Source: Corynebacterium stercoris (lineage in GTDB: Bacteria > Actinomycetota > Actinomycetes > Mycobacteriales > Mycobacteriaceae). Taken from it: 64,000 bases of DNA. Below are positions 51,783 through 60,259 of the stretch, one piece after another; the first letter of the stretch is position 1; every line of letters starts with the position of its first letter. The position numbers were made by a program, and so were the translations under genes. The notes under the pieces are model-generated. The model worked only from the letters and a program-made list of their open reading frames with translations, searched no databases and was not told the origin of the DNA. The stretch spans positions 1 to 64,000 of the forward strand of contig NZ_JAMFTQ010000004.1 in assembly GCF_024160105.1 (NCBI RefSeq). Direction: 5' to 3'.

Positions 51783-51845
51783 ACTATCTTTACTATCTTT
51801 ACTATCTTTACTATCTTTACTATCTTTACTATCTTTACTATCTTC
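51783..51845. repeat. seven tandem 9-bp repeats (ACTATCTTT)
   Basis: Six perfect copies and a seventh with one mismatch, head to tail, ending 15 bp from the start of the minus-strand ATPase gene's likely -35/-10 region; GATAAT (minus strand, 51778-51773) is the probable -10. Read on the minus strand the unit is AAAGATAGT. Confidence 0.9.
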
Positions 51846-51918
51846 CCGTCTGCATCTGGCCCGCTTTCTCTGCCGAAGTGGTCCGACGACACATTCCTCA
51901 CTCGCCGCCCTGAGCCAA

Positions 51919-51979
51919 TTTCCCAAACGCCAAGCAAACCGTTTTCAAAACGCCAAGCAGATTGCTTTCAAAACGCCAA
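51919..51979 (+). repeat. three direct repeats at 23-bp spacing
   Basis: AAACGCCAA occurs at 51925-51933, 51948-51956 and 51971-51979, each preceded by TTTCAA or TTTCCC and mostly followed by GCA. The period is exactly 23 bp. The last copy sits near the -35 position of the downstream ATPase gene, whose -10 is TACGAT (51998-52003). Confidence 0.85.
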
Positions 51980-52011
51980 CCTAGACCCACTAGCTGCTAC
52001 GATGAGGACCC

Positions 52012-53232
52012 ATGGCTGACGGGTATTTACCGCGTCTCGCGGATGGCGAATTGGAAAGAGCACTCCGTCGTCAGGGCGGGGTACTGATTCAGGGGCCGAA
52101 AGGCTGCGGGAAGACAGAAACGGCGAAGCGGCAAGCTGCGAGTTTCCTCAACGTGGAGACGGATCCCGGTGTCGTACTTGCCATGGACACGGACCCGCGG
52201 CTGTTGTTGGAGGGCGCGACGCCGCGCCTGATCGATGAATGGCAGCTGCAACCGCGTCTCTGGGATTTCGCGCGGCACTCGATTGATGAGCGCCGGGCGA
52301 AAGGGCAGTTCATTTTCACCGGTTCCACGGCACCCGGGGCGGACGCGACGAGCCACTCGGGCGCTGGCCGGTTCGCCCGCATGACGATGTCGACGATGAC
52401 CTTGTTTGAGACAGGGGAATCCGACGGGTCGGTTTCTCTTGCCGCGGTGGTCGCTGGTGACCCGTTGCCGTTCTCTGCGCCCGCACTGACACTGCCGGAA
52501 CTCGCTGAAAGGGTGTGCCGGGGCGGATTGCCGTACAATGTTGGGCTTCCGCTTGGCGACGCCTTGGACAACGTCCAGGATTACATCCAAACCGTCGCCG
52601 ACGTGGACATCCACACTGTCGGAGGGGTGAATCGTGACTCGGAGCGCGTAAGGCGGATGATCCGTTCGCTTGCTCGCGGCATCGGCACAGAGCTAGAGCT
52701 GCAAACCATCGCCACAGATTCCGATACCTCACGGGAAACAACACGGGACTATCTTGGCGCACTGGCGAGCATTTTCGTCTCCGTAGATCAGCCTGCTTGG
52801 TTCACGCACCTGCGCTCGAAGGCGACGCTGCGGAAAGCACCAAAGCGCCATCTCGCTGACCCCTCCTTCGCCATGGCTGCACTCGACCGCGGTCCGGAGC
52901 ACCTGCTGCGCGATCCCGCCTATTTCGGCCAACTCTTTGAGTCCCTCGTGGTGCACGAACTGCGGGCTCTTACGGGCAGAACGGTCTACCACGCCCGTCT
53001 AAACACGAAATTAGAGGTAGACGCGGTCGCGAACGTCGGCGGACGGGACGTGCTCGTCGAGGTGAAGCTCGGGTACAGTCCCGAGGTAATCGATCACGCC
53101 GCCGACACTCTGAAACGGTTCGCTGGCCAGCTAGAGGACGATCCGGCGTTGGTGGTAATCACCTCTGGTGGCCCTGCCATTCGACGAAACGATGGTGTAG
53201 CCGTCATCCCGATTGGGGCGCTTGGGCCGTAG
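52012..53232 (+). CDS. AAA ATPase with DUF4143 domain
   Basis: A 406-residue protein. The N-terminal AAA_14 domain has Walker A GPKGCGKT (about residues 29-36) and LIDEWQLQPRLWDFAR with the Walker B acidic residues, followed by FIFTGSTAPGAD. The C-terminal DUF4143 domain has the conserved GQLFESLVVHELRA and VDAVANVGGRDVLVEVKLG (D-x13-E-x-K), a PD-(D/E)XK nuclease-like core. These ATPases are widespread in bacteria and their function is unknown. TACGAT lies 8 bases before the ATG. It is divergent from the other orphan ATPase. Confidence 0.87.
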   Translation: MADGYLPRLADGELERALRRQGGVLIQGPKGCGKTETAKRQAASFLNVETDPGVVLAMDTDPRLLLEGATPRLIDEWQLQPRLWDFARHSIDERRAKGQFIFTGSTAPGADATSHSGAGRFARMTMSTMTLFETGESDGSVSLAAVVAGDPLPFSAPALTLPELAERVCRGGLPYNVGLPLGDALDNVQDYIQTVADVDIHTVGGVNRDSERVRRMIRSLARGIGTELELQTIATDSDTSRETTRDYLGALASIFVSVDQPAWFTHLRSKATLRKAPKRHLADPSFAMAALDRGPEHLLRDPAYFGQLFESLVVHELRALTGRTVYHARLNTKLEVDAVANVGGRDVLVEVKLGYSPEVIDHAADTLKRFAGQLEDDPALVVITSGGPAIRRNDGVAVIPIGALGP

Positions 53233-53602
53233 CTAAATGCTCGTTTCGGAGGAGTGCACCGTCAATTTCTTCAGCGTCGCCCACATCACTAAACAGGTAG
53301 AAGTTTGGAGGATCCGACCAAAATTGGCCACATAAAAGGTGGGCATGAGCCGTGTAGGTGGAGAATATGCTCATTCAGAGTTCGGATTAGCCGGCTTGTT
53401 ACTTCACGCAGATAAGCGATAGTGGCAGGCCAGTTGATGGCTTCGTCGTAAGGGTTGGTTGCGTGAAGTAGAGAAAATCAACCTTCCCCAAATTTCTGCT
53501 ACTTCCTCCTCTTCGATCCGCCCATCTGTATCTTTCCACTCGATCCGGCCGTCGGGATGGCGAACCTGCGTTACGCCTCGGGGCCAATACCGAGTGTTCA
53601 AT
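53233..53602. other. gene-free region with an 11-bp inverted repeat pair
   Basis: No credible gene. TACTTCACGCA (53400-53410) and TGCGTGAAGTA (53460-53470) are perfect 11-bp inverted repeats bounding a 71-bp segment. The base composition is less GC-rich than the surroundings. Confidence 0.55.
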
Positions 53603-54178
53603 CGTCACAGCGAAGTACTGGTGTGGTTTAGCCACACGCATACGCAGCTCCCCGTCCATTTCATCGAACGCGGTGAAATCCACGAAGATCTGGCCGAAAT
53701 GCTCGACATTGAACAAGCCCCACATGAGCATGTCGAATTCGGTCATCTGCTCGCCGTCAACGACGACGAGGGGAGCCTGTTCAAATGGTTCTCCGTCATC
53801 GTCGACACGCCATGTGCTCATGTGCTCGCGCGGGGTGAACGACGTGCCGTAGATGGCATCGATGCCGTCGGAAGCGACCACAAAGTTGGCGAAGCGGAAC
53901 GCCATCGGGAATTCTTCAACGTAGGTTCGGAGCTGGTTGAACGCATTCTCGACGGTGGCCGTGGAACCGGACTGTTTCAATTCGATGATCCCTAACGGCA
54001 TCCCGTTGACATACAGCACAACGTCAAACCGCCGCTCCTTGTCCAGATTCCGGATGGTGATCTGGTTCGCCACGATGTAGTCGTTCTTGGACGCGTCGCC
54101 GGAGAAGAAGGTGATGGTCGGGTTCTGACGCTTCCCGTTGGGGTCGTAGGTGTGCGTAGCGTTTTCCGCTTCCGCTGC
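53603..54178 (-). pseudogene. fragment of type I restriction subunit HsdR
   Basis: About 190 codons match the N-terminal nuclease domain of HsdR: NDYIVANQITIRN, RRFDVVLYVNGMPLGIIELK with the catalytic D-x13-E-x-K, FRFANFVVASDG, and MWGLFNVEHFGQIFVDF ending in KPHQYFAV. In intact HsdR a helicase motor of several hundred residues follows; here the homology stops after KPHQYFAVT, and upstream of about AAEAENATHTYD it also stops. No hsdM or hsdS is nearby. This is a remnant of a lost restriction locus. Confidence 0.8.
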
Positions 54179-54667
54179 ACGGCTACCGCATGGCCCTGAA
54201 ACTGAAGAAGTGATCGGGGAAACTCCCGTCAACGAAAGGTTGAATATTCCTGCGCAGACACTGCAAGTTACGTGTTTTAACTCACTAGCTGGGAGGTGGG
54301 GGAGGGCGGCGCTGGATGGGCGCGTGGGTTCTGCTGTTGCTGAACCTTGTGAGTTGGATGTTCTGGTGGTCTTCTGTGTGGGATCAGGGGTTATGAACTG
54401 CGGCCGGGGCACCTTTCGCCATTGCTAACGTTGAAAAGATCTGGGGGAGATGACACCTTCTAACGTATCGAACGTAGGTGAGCAAGGGAGCGAATCTGAT
54501 AAGCCCTTTCACGGCTCGCCTGCTGAACCACCCTGAGTGCGGCTGGACTCGCGGCTGAAGTGCGGTGGACCGCCTCATTATCGCGCGCGACCGCAAGGCG
54601 CTGGCGGCTCCGAGCATGATGTGGCAGCAGTAAGAGCCTTTGCTGATTAACAAGCCCCACACTTGTG
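54179..54667. other. gene-free region
   Basis: About 490 bases between the hsdR fragment and the siderophore operon. Short open frames exist on both strands but none looks like protein. No repeats or terminators seen. Confidence 0.5.
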
Positions 54668-54691
54668 TTAGGGTAGGCAATCCTATATAGT
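54668..54691 (+). promoter_or_regulatory. DtxR box and promoter of the siderophore operon
   Basis: TTAGGGTAGGCAATCCTAT (54668-54686) matches 15 of 19 bases of the DtxR consensus. It runs into the -10 hexamer TATAGT (54686-54691), which lies 7 bases before the GTG at 54699. Iron-loaded DtxR bound here would block the leaderless transcript. Confidence 0.8.
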
Positions 54692-54698
54692 CCGTGCA

Positions 54699-55607
54699 GT
54701 GAGCTTCCGGCCCTTCCTTGCAAAAGTCGTTCGCAGCGAGCGCATCGCACCGAGTTTTCAACGTGTGACGTTCACTGGTGTCGACGCAATGGGCCCCGCT
54801 GTGCCCATCATGGACCTGCGGATCAAACTCATCATCCCGTCGGAGGCGGGGCTTGTCGATTTGCCGGCCGAGGGGTGGTGGGACCTCTGGCGCGCGATGC
54901 CGGAACAAGTGCGCGGGCATCTCCGTACCTACTCCATTCGCGACCTCCGGCGCAACGACGGTAACCCGGACGAACTCGATGTGGATTTCGTGCTGCACAG
55001 CCACAACGCTGGGCCGGCCTCCGCGTGGGCGGAAAGCGCACTGCCCGGGCAGAAGCTGTGGATCATCGGTCCGACCCGCGATGACGCGTCCGGCGTCGGC
55101 ATCGAATTCGCTCCTGGCACCGCCGCGGCCGCTCGACTGTACGGCGATGAAACTGCTCTCCCGGCGATCTCCCGAGTGTTGGAGGACTGGCCCGAAAACC
55201 TCGCCGGTTCCGCCGACATTGAGGTGCCGGTGGGCAACGCACTCCAAATCGATGCGCCTGCCCACGTTGACGTCCGTTGGCACTTCCGCACCGAGCCCGA
55301 AGCCGGGCATGGGGACATGCTTTACGCGCAGCTCAAACAGGACATTGAGCTGCTGCGAGCCCCAGTAGGTCCCACCGCCGATGAGCCTGATAACGACGAA
55401 GAGGATCAGCGAGACCGAGACAATGTCTGGGAAACCCCGACGTATTCAGGAAGCGGGGAGCCCATCAACGGTGGGGCGGGCGCGTCCGGCCACACCTACT
55501 ACTGGATCGCCGGCAAGAACACTTCGGTGAAAGCGATGCGTCGCCTGTTGGTAAATGAGGCAGGGTTGCCGCGCCAGCACGTCTCGTTTATGGGGTACTG
55601 GCGGTGA
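54699..55607 (+). CDS. siderophore-interacting protein (FAD-dependent ferric reductase)
   Basis: A 302-residue cytoplasmic reductase of the SIP/ViuB family, releasing iron from ferric siderophores with NAD(P)H. The FAD motif is RTYSIRDLRRND (RxYS-like, around residue 72). The central GDETALPAISRVLEDWP and C-terminal YYWIAGKNTSVKAMRRLLVNE segments are typical. An acidic insert of about 15 residues (around EPDNDEEDQRDRDN) lies before the C-terminal block and is unusual. First gene of a four-gene operon under a DtxR box. Confidence 0.92.
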   Translation: MSFRPFLAKVVRSERIAPSFQRVTFTGVDAMGPAVPIMDLRIKLIIPSEAGLVDLPAEGWWDLWRAMPEQVRGHLRTYSIRDLRRNDGNPDELDVDFVLHSHNAGPASAWAESALPGQKLWIIGPTRDDASGVGIEFAPGTAAAARLYGDETALPAISRVLEDWPENLAGSADIEVPVGNALQIDAPAHVDVRWHFRTEPEAGHGDMLYAQLKQDIELLRAPVGPTADEPDNDEEDQRDRDNVWETPTYSGSGEPINGGAGASGHTYYWIAGKNTSVKAMRRLLVNEAGLPRQHVSFMGYWR

Positions 55608-55613
55608 CAGACC

Positions 55614-56633
55614 ATGAGTGCGACTAAACAGGCGGTATTCGTCGTTGTGCTCGGGATTTCGGCTGTCGCCGCGGTGTTGCTCTCGCTCGCCGTCGGCGCG
55701 CGGGAGATGAGCGTGGCAGAAAGCGTCAACGCTGTGCGTGACGGGCTTGCCCTCGCGTTCCACATTAAATCTGAGCAGGTCAGCGAGGAGGCGCACGTGG
55801 TTGCCCATCTACGGGTTCCACGCACGCTGCTGGGCCTGCTCGCCGGCTCGGCGCTAGGCACAGCGGGAGCCCTGCTCCAGGGGCACACACGCAACCCGCT
55901 GGCGGACACAAACCTGTTGGGCATCGCCCCAGGGGCGGCGCTTGCAGTGGCTGCGGCAACTGCCGTGTTCGGCTCGCTACCGGTGCTGGTCGCGGTGGTG
56001 GTCGGTTTCCTCGGCGCGACATCGGCGGTAGCGCTCGTATTCGCACTGAGCGCGCGAAGCCGCGGCTCCACCCCGATCACGGTGGTGCTCGGCGGGTCCG
56101 CACTCGGTGCGGTATGTTCCGCGCTGACCAGCGGAATCGTGCTCACAAACACTCAAAGCCTCAATGACATGAGGTTTTGGACGGCGGGCTCCGTAGCGGG
56201 TCGGGACATGCACGTTGTCGCCACCGTCGCCCCGGTCGTCCTGGTCGGCCTGGTCGCCGCGTTCGCCACGGCGAACCGGGTAAACATGGTGAACTTGGGC
56301 GATGACGTCGCGCACTCCCTCGGCGTCAACGTCGCAGCTGCACGCGCGGTGGGGATCCTGCTGGTCGCCCTGCTTGCCGGTGCAGCTGTGGCGGGGGCGG
56401 GCCCGATCGGGTTTGTCGGCTTGGTAGTGCCGCATATCGTTCGCTCCCTGACTGGGCCAGATTACCGGCTGGTGCTGCCGTGCTCCGCGCTTGCCGGTGC
56501 GACGCTGCTGCTCCTTGCGGATGTCGCCGGCCGAGTCATCGCCCGCCCTGGTGAGCTGCAAGTTGGCATCACCCTCGCCTTCGTCGGCGCCCCGTTCGCC
56601 TTGTACCTGCTGCGGAAAGGGGCGAAGCTGTGA
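55614..56633 (+). CDS. iron-siderophore ABC transporter permease 1
   Basis: A 339-residue FecCD-family permease with about nine transmembrane helices. Family segments present: LRVPRTLLGLLAGSALGTAGALLQG, NPLADTNLLGI and GPIGFVGLVVPHIVRSLTGPDY, the last being the ATPase-coupling region. It starts 6 bases after the reductase gene and overlaps the next permease by four bases (GTGA). It forms a heterodimer with the next protein. Confidence 0.95.
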   Translation: MSATKQAVFVVVLGISAVAAVLLSLAVGAREMSVAESVNAVRDGLALAFHIKSEQVSEEAHVVAHLRVPRTLLGLLAGSALGTAGALLQGHTRNPLADTNLLGIAPGAALAVAAATAVFGSLPVLVAVVVGFLGATSAVALVFALSARSRGSTPITVVLGGSALGAVCSALTSGIVLTNTQSLNDMRFWTAGSVAGRDMHVVATVAPVVLVGLVAAFATANRVNMVNLGDDVAHSLGVNVAAARAVGILLVALLAGAAVAGAGPIGFVGLVVPHIVRSLTGPDYRLVLPCSALAGATLLLLADVAGRVIARPGELQVGITLAFVGAPFALYLLRKGAKL

Positions 56634-57628
56634 CCCGCACGTTTGTAGTCAATGTCGTGCTCGCGGCGTGCGGGCTCGCCGTTGCGCTCGGGGGCATCAT
56701 GGTGGGGGAATTCGGGCTTGGGCTTCATGACGTCCTCGCCGCCCTTACCGGACAGTCCACCGGCATGGCCCGCACCGTGGTCGTCGAGTGGCGCTTGCCG
56801 CGTGTTGTCACGGCGCTGGCGGTGGGGGCCGCGCTCGGATTCGCGGGCGCGATCTTTCAGACGATCACTCGTAACCCGCTGGCCAGCCCAGACATCCTGG
56901 GCGTTGTTTCAGGTGCGTCGGCGTTCGCACTCACGGCACTGCTCGCGGGTGGCGGCACCGGGGCGCTGCTCAGCGCGCTCGGGGTGCCGCTGAGTGCGTT
57001 TGTCGGCGGGATCGCGGTCTCCGTGGCGATGTGGTGGCTCAGCCGCGGGGGCGGTCTGGGATCGTTCCAGCTCATCTTCGCTGGCATCATCCTCAATGCC
57101 CTGGCGGTGGCGTACAACTCGTTCCTCCTCGTCCGCGCCGACTACCGCGATGTGGGCAAAGCTCAGGCGTGGGTGACCGGCTCGGTCGGATCCTCGGGAT
57201 GGGGTGACGCCGCTGCTGTGCTGGTGGCGCTTGCGTTGGTTGTGCCGCTGCTGCGCTGGGCGGCGTTCCAGCTCGAAGCCCTATCTCTCGGCGCCGACAT
57301 GGCCGCGGGACTGGGTGTTGATCCGCGGCGCACCCAGCTTGTGCTCATGGTGCTTGCCGTGGCGTTGACATCGACGGCGGTGGCGGCTTCAGGTCCGATT
57401 GCTTTTGTGGCGTTTGTGGCGCCGCACGTGGGCCGTCGACTAGCGCATACCCCCACGCCCCCACTCGGCACCGCGATGGTTGCCGGTGCGCTAATCGTCG
57501 CTGGTGCGGACCTCGCGGTGCGCACCGTTGTGCCGGGTGACTTGCCGGTAGGCGTGGCCACGTCGGCGTTCGGTGGGGCGGCTCTGCTCTATGCGCTGAT
57601 GCGCGCGTCCAGAAAGGTGACCTTGTAA
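56630..57628 (+). CDS. iron-siderophore ABC transporter permease 2
   Basis: A 332-residue FecCD-family permease with the same blocks: WRLPRVVTALAVGAALGFAGAIFQ, NPLASPDILGV and GPIAFVAFVAPHVGRRL. The GTG start overlaps the previous stop and its own stop shares a base with the ATPase gene start, so translation is coupled along the operon. Confidence 0.95.
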   Translation: MTRTFVVNVVLAACGLAVALGGIMVGEFGLGLHDVLAALTGQSTGMARTVVVEWRLPRVVTALAVGAALGFAGAIFQTITRNPLASPDILGVVSGASAFALTALLAGGGTGALLSALGVPLSAFVGGIAVSVAMWWLSRGGGLGSFQLIFAGIILNALAVAYNSFLLVRADYRDVGKAQAWVTGSVGSSGWGDAAAVLVALALVVPLLRWAAFQLEALSLGADMAAGLGVDPRRTQLVLMVLAVALTSTAVAASGPIAFVAFVAPHVGRRLAHTPTPPLGTAMVAGALIVAGADLAVRTVVPGDLPVGVATSAFGGAALLYALMRASRKVTL

Positions 57629-58395
57629 TGCTTCACGTGCGTGATCTCACTGTCAGCTACGGTGCGGCAACGATCATCGACGGGCTCGCCCTTGACGTCC
57701 CGCGCGGCGGCGTCACCACCATCGTCGGACCGAACGGCTGCGGTAAATCGACGTTGTTGCGTGCGGTCGCTGGCCTGATCCCGCGCGAGCACGGCGAGGT
57801 TGTCTTGGACGGCCGAAACACCGAGGAGATGAAACGCCGCGAGATCGCCCGCACGCTCGCGGTGCTGCCGCAAACCCCCGTAGCGCCGGATGGGCTGACG
57901 GTGCGAGACCTGGTCGGGCGCGGGCGCCACCCGCACCAGACGTGGCTGCGCCAGAGCTCGGAGAAAGACCGCGCGACGGTGGACGAAGTGATGGAGCTGA
58001 CCCAGGTGGCCGAGTTTGCGGAGCGCCCGCTCGAGCGGCTCTCCGGCGGGCAGCGGCAGCGCGCGTGGATCGCGATGGTTCTCGCCCAAGACACCCCGCT
58101 CGTGCTTTTGGACGAGCCGACCACGTATCTGGACCTTTCCCACTCCGTCGAGCTGCTTGCACTCATTCGCCGTCTCGCCGATGACATGGGGCGCACCGTG
58201 GTCATGGTACTGCACGATTTGAACCTCGCGGCGCGTTTTTCCGACCAGTTAGTCGTGATGAAAGGCGGCGAGGTGCAAGCGGCGGGTACACCCGCCGAGG
58301 TTGTGTCGGAGCAGTTGCTTGCCGACGTATTCTCTCTGCCTGCCGTGGTCGCCGAAGACCCGGTGGCAGGAGGGCCGCTGATCGTGCCCCGCTAG
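57628..58395 (+). CDS. iron-siderophore ABC transporter ATP-binding protein
   Basis: A 255-residue FecE/FepC-type ATPase. Walker A is GPNGCGKST (about residues 33-41), Q-loop AVLPQTP, ABC signature LSGGQRQRAW, Walker B VLLDEPTTYLDL and the switch VLHDLN. Last gene of the DtxR-controlled operon; it ends 6 bases before the convergent binding-protein gene. Confidence 0.96.
   Translation: MLHVRDLTVSYGAATIIDGLALDVPRGGVTTIVGPNGCGKSTLLRAVAGLIPREHGEVVLDGRNTEEMKRREIARTLAVLPQTPVAPDGLTVRDLVGRGRHPHQTWLRQSSEKDRATVDEVMELTQVAEFAERPLERLSGGQRQRAWIAMVLAQDTPLVLLDEPTTYLDLSHSVELLALIRRLADDMGRTVVMVLHDLNLAARFSDQLVVMKGGEVQAAGTPAEVVSEQLLADVFSLPAVVAEDPVAGGPLIVPR
58317..58327 (+). repeat. GCTTGCCGACG variant of the recurrent word
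   Basis: Degenerate copy of GCTTNNCGACG on the coding strand of the ATPase gene. Confidence 0.45.
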
Positions 58396-58401
58396 CGCGC
58401 T

Positions 58402-59349
58402 CTAGAGCTCCTGGTCAAGCTGTGTGATCGCGTACGGGATGGTCAGCGGGTTGGGCATACTCATCGCGTTTGCGGTGTCGGTGTCGAGCCAGTGCACGCC
58501 GCCGCGCGTGTTTACGTCGAGGTTCGCAAACGAGGCATCGTTTTTCAGCGCGTCGATCGCGCCGTAATAATCCAGGATGAACACGTAGTCCACATCATTG
58601 AAGTCGGAGTAGTTTTCCGGGGACCAATCGATGAAGAAGCTGGATCCGTCACCGTTGAACTTGTCCGGGATGGTAAACCCGAGCTTCTCAATGAAGGAGC
58701 CGCGGCCGTCGCCCGCCGTGTACACGCCGAGCTTGCCGCCGTAGGGCATTCCGATGACCGCGGTCTTGCCCTGCAGCTCCGGATGCGCCCGCCGGAAGTC
58801 CGCGAAAGCCTGCTCGGATTCTGCGATGAGCTTGTCGCCCTCCGCTTCCTTGCCTAACGCCGCCGCGATCTCCTTGATCTGCTCGTCCCACGGCACCTGC
58901 CAGTCTTCGTGTTGGTCGGAATGGAAGGTCGCCGGCGCAATCTGCTGCAACAGGGCCTGCTTGTCGCTGTCGAAACCGCTGTTGACCGCGATGATCTTGG
59001 TCGGATCGAGCGCTGCGACCTGCTCAGCGGTATCAGTGCTGAACTCGGTGGTGGTGTTGCGGATCGGGTTCGGCTCGACGGTGAGCTTGTCTTTGGCCCA
59101 CGGTCCGAGGCCGGACGGATCGCCCGAGCCCTCTGCCTCCCAGGTGGCGTAGCCGACTGGTTGCTCCCCCAGCGCGAGGACGGTGTCCACGTCGCCAAGC
59201 CCCAGCGTGACAATACGGTCGTTCGACCCCGCCGCGTCGGTGTGCTGGCTGGAGTCTGCGGACTCGTTGGAGCAGCCGGTGAGAAGCAGCGCAGCCGCAG
59301 CGAGGGTAGCTGTCAGCCGCCGGAGCGGCAGTGGGGAAGTGCGTTTCAA
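58402..59349 (-). CDS. iron-siderophore ABC transporter substrate-binding lipoprotein
   Basis: A 315-residue periplasmic-type binding protein anchored by lipid. With the TTG start at 59349 the protein begins with a basic tail and signal peptide, then the lipobox LLLTGC and SNESADSSQ. The mature part is a TroA/FepB-like fold (IVTLGLGDVDTVLALGEQPVGY near the N-terminus). The TTG start is chosen because GAAAGGG lies 6-7 bases upstream and no ATG or GTG gives a sensible signal peptide. Convergent with the ATPase gene, and controlled by its own DtxR box. Confidence 0.9.
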   Translation of the reverse strand: MKRTSPLPLRRLTATLAAAALLLTGCSNESADSSQHTDAAGSNDRIVTLGLGDVDTVLALGEQPVGYATWEAEGSGDPSGLGPWAKDKLTVEPNPIRNTTTEFSTDTAEQVAALDPTKIIAVNSGFDSDKQALLQQIAPATFHSDQHEDWQVPWDEQIKEIAAALGKEAEGDKLIAESEQAFADFRRAHPELQGKTAVIGMPYGGKLGVYTAGDGRGSFIEKLGFTIPDKFNGDGSSFFIDWSPENYSDFNDVDYVFILDYYGAIDALKNDASFANLDVNTRGGVHWLDTDTANAMSMPNPLTIPYAITQLDQEL

Positions 59350-59386
59350 GGTTCGCCCTTTCGGTCTGGAACGAAAGCACCCTGAG

Positions 59387-59442
59387 TTAGGAGTGCCTAA
59401 GCTAACGGAACTAGCATACGGCACGGCGCTGCTGTCGGGCAA
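59387..59442 (-). promoter_or_regulatory. DtxR box and promoter of the binding-protein gene
   Basis: TTAGGAGTGCCTAAGCTAA (59387-59405, + strand as written) matches 14 of 19 bases of the DtxR consensus. On the minus strand -35 TTGCCC (59442-59437), an 18-bp spacer and -10 TATGCT (59418-59413) place the box over the transcription start. Confidence 0.75.
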
Positions 59443-59554
59443 GCAACCCCCGTCGGGGCGAGCGGTTCGCGAGTGGTCTCGGTGTGAGGGGTAGCTACCG
59501 TAACGGCCCCGGGGAGGCAAGCGCACTGCAGCCGCCGCGCGAAAACAGTCCTCA

Positions 59555-60244
59555 CTACGAGGCGGGGAGGTCGCCGCGGATCGTCGCCACGCTGTTTGCC
59601 ACCATGTAGATGCCGACGATGGCGGCGATCCACAACAGCGTCACCTTCGCCTCGTACTCGAGGCGGGGGATGATGCGCTCGAGCTTCGGGAAGAACCGCT
59701 GCCCGAAGACGAGTGCCAGGGTGGCCAGAATGATCGTGGGGGCGATCATGATGAGGCAGTAGATGCCCACGGACCCCACCTTTGCCGCGGTCGGGATGTC
59801 CCAACTGCCGATGATGCCCATTGCGGCGAGGTAGGGGAGCATGGTCGCCGCCTCAGTGAGGGAGGCTCCGAGGCCGATGGCCACCATGCTCGGCACGCTG
59901 TTTGTCGCTCCAGCTGCCCGTTTCGGAAGCTGCCCGGGTTCGGGCTTTTTGGGGTCAGGGCTGAAGATGCCGAAGATGGCGAGGGCCGCGCCCAGTATCA
60001 ACGTGATCCACGGGAAGACGTCAGTCTGCGTGAGCCGCTCTAGTGCAGTGCCCAGGCCCGCAAACCCGAGGAGGATCCCGAGTCCGAGGAGGAAATATAC
60101 CCCGGCAACCGTGACCAGGTACGCGGTCAGCGCCGGAACGCGGACGCTGCGCCAATGGACGATGAGTGCAAGGGGAATGACAAGGGTGCCCAGGCTCAGG
60201 CTGTCGAGCAGCGCCAAGCCGATAACGGGGATGACCGAACCCAC
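59555..60244 (-). CDS. GAP-family membrane protein
   Basis: A 229-residue protein with six transmembrane helices (from MGSVIPVIGLALLDSLSLGTLVIPLAL on) and the GASLTEAATMLPYLAAMGII segment typical of the GAP/Sap family, named after the mycobacterial sulfolipid-addressing and glycopeptidolipid-export proteins. It may help move envelope lipids or a small molecule; nothing here fixes the cargo. A symmetric operator lies between it and the divergent TetR gene, which probably represses it. Confidence 0.85.
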   Translation of the reverse strand: MGSVIPVIGLALLDSLSLGTLVIPLALIVHWRSVRVPALTAYLVTVAGVYFLLGLGILLGFAGLGTALERLTQTDVFPWITLILGAALAIFGIFSPDPKKPEPGQLPKRAAGATNSVPSMVAIGLGASLTEAATMLPYLAAMGIIGSWDIPTAAKVGSVGIYCLIMIAPTIILATLALVFGQRFFPKLERIIPRLEYEAKVTLLWIAAIVGIYMVANSVATIRGDLPAS

Positions 60245-60259
60245 AGGTCGCTCCGATTC

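Noticed and set aside
51919..51979. Short CRISPR with three repeats
   Set aside because: The unique stretches between conserved parts are too short for spacers, and the spacing suits a regulator site better.
53404..53601. Minus-strand frame with an acidic segment next to the hsdR remnant, as the continuation of hsdR
   Set aside because: The sequence does not resemble the HsdR motor region that should follow, so a simple frameshift does not restore the gene.
54150..54428. 92-codon open frame on the + strand
   Set aside because: No ribosome binding site, no protein-like composition, and it runs antisense to the hsdR remnant; most likely chance.
58402..59526. Longer ATG start for the siderophore-binding lipoprotein
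   Set aside because: The extra residues would put the signal peptide and lipobox deep inside the protein and the start upstream of the promoter and DtxR box.
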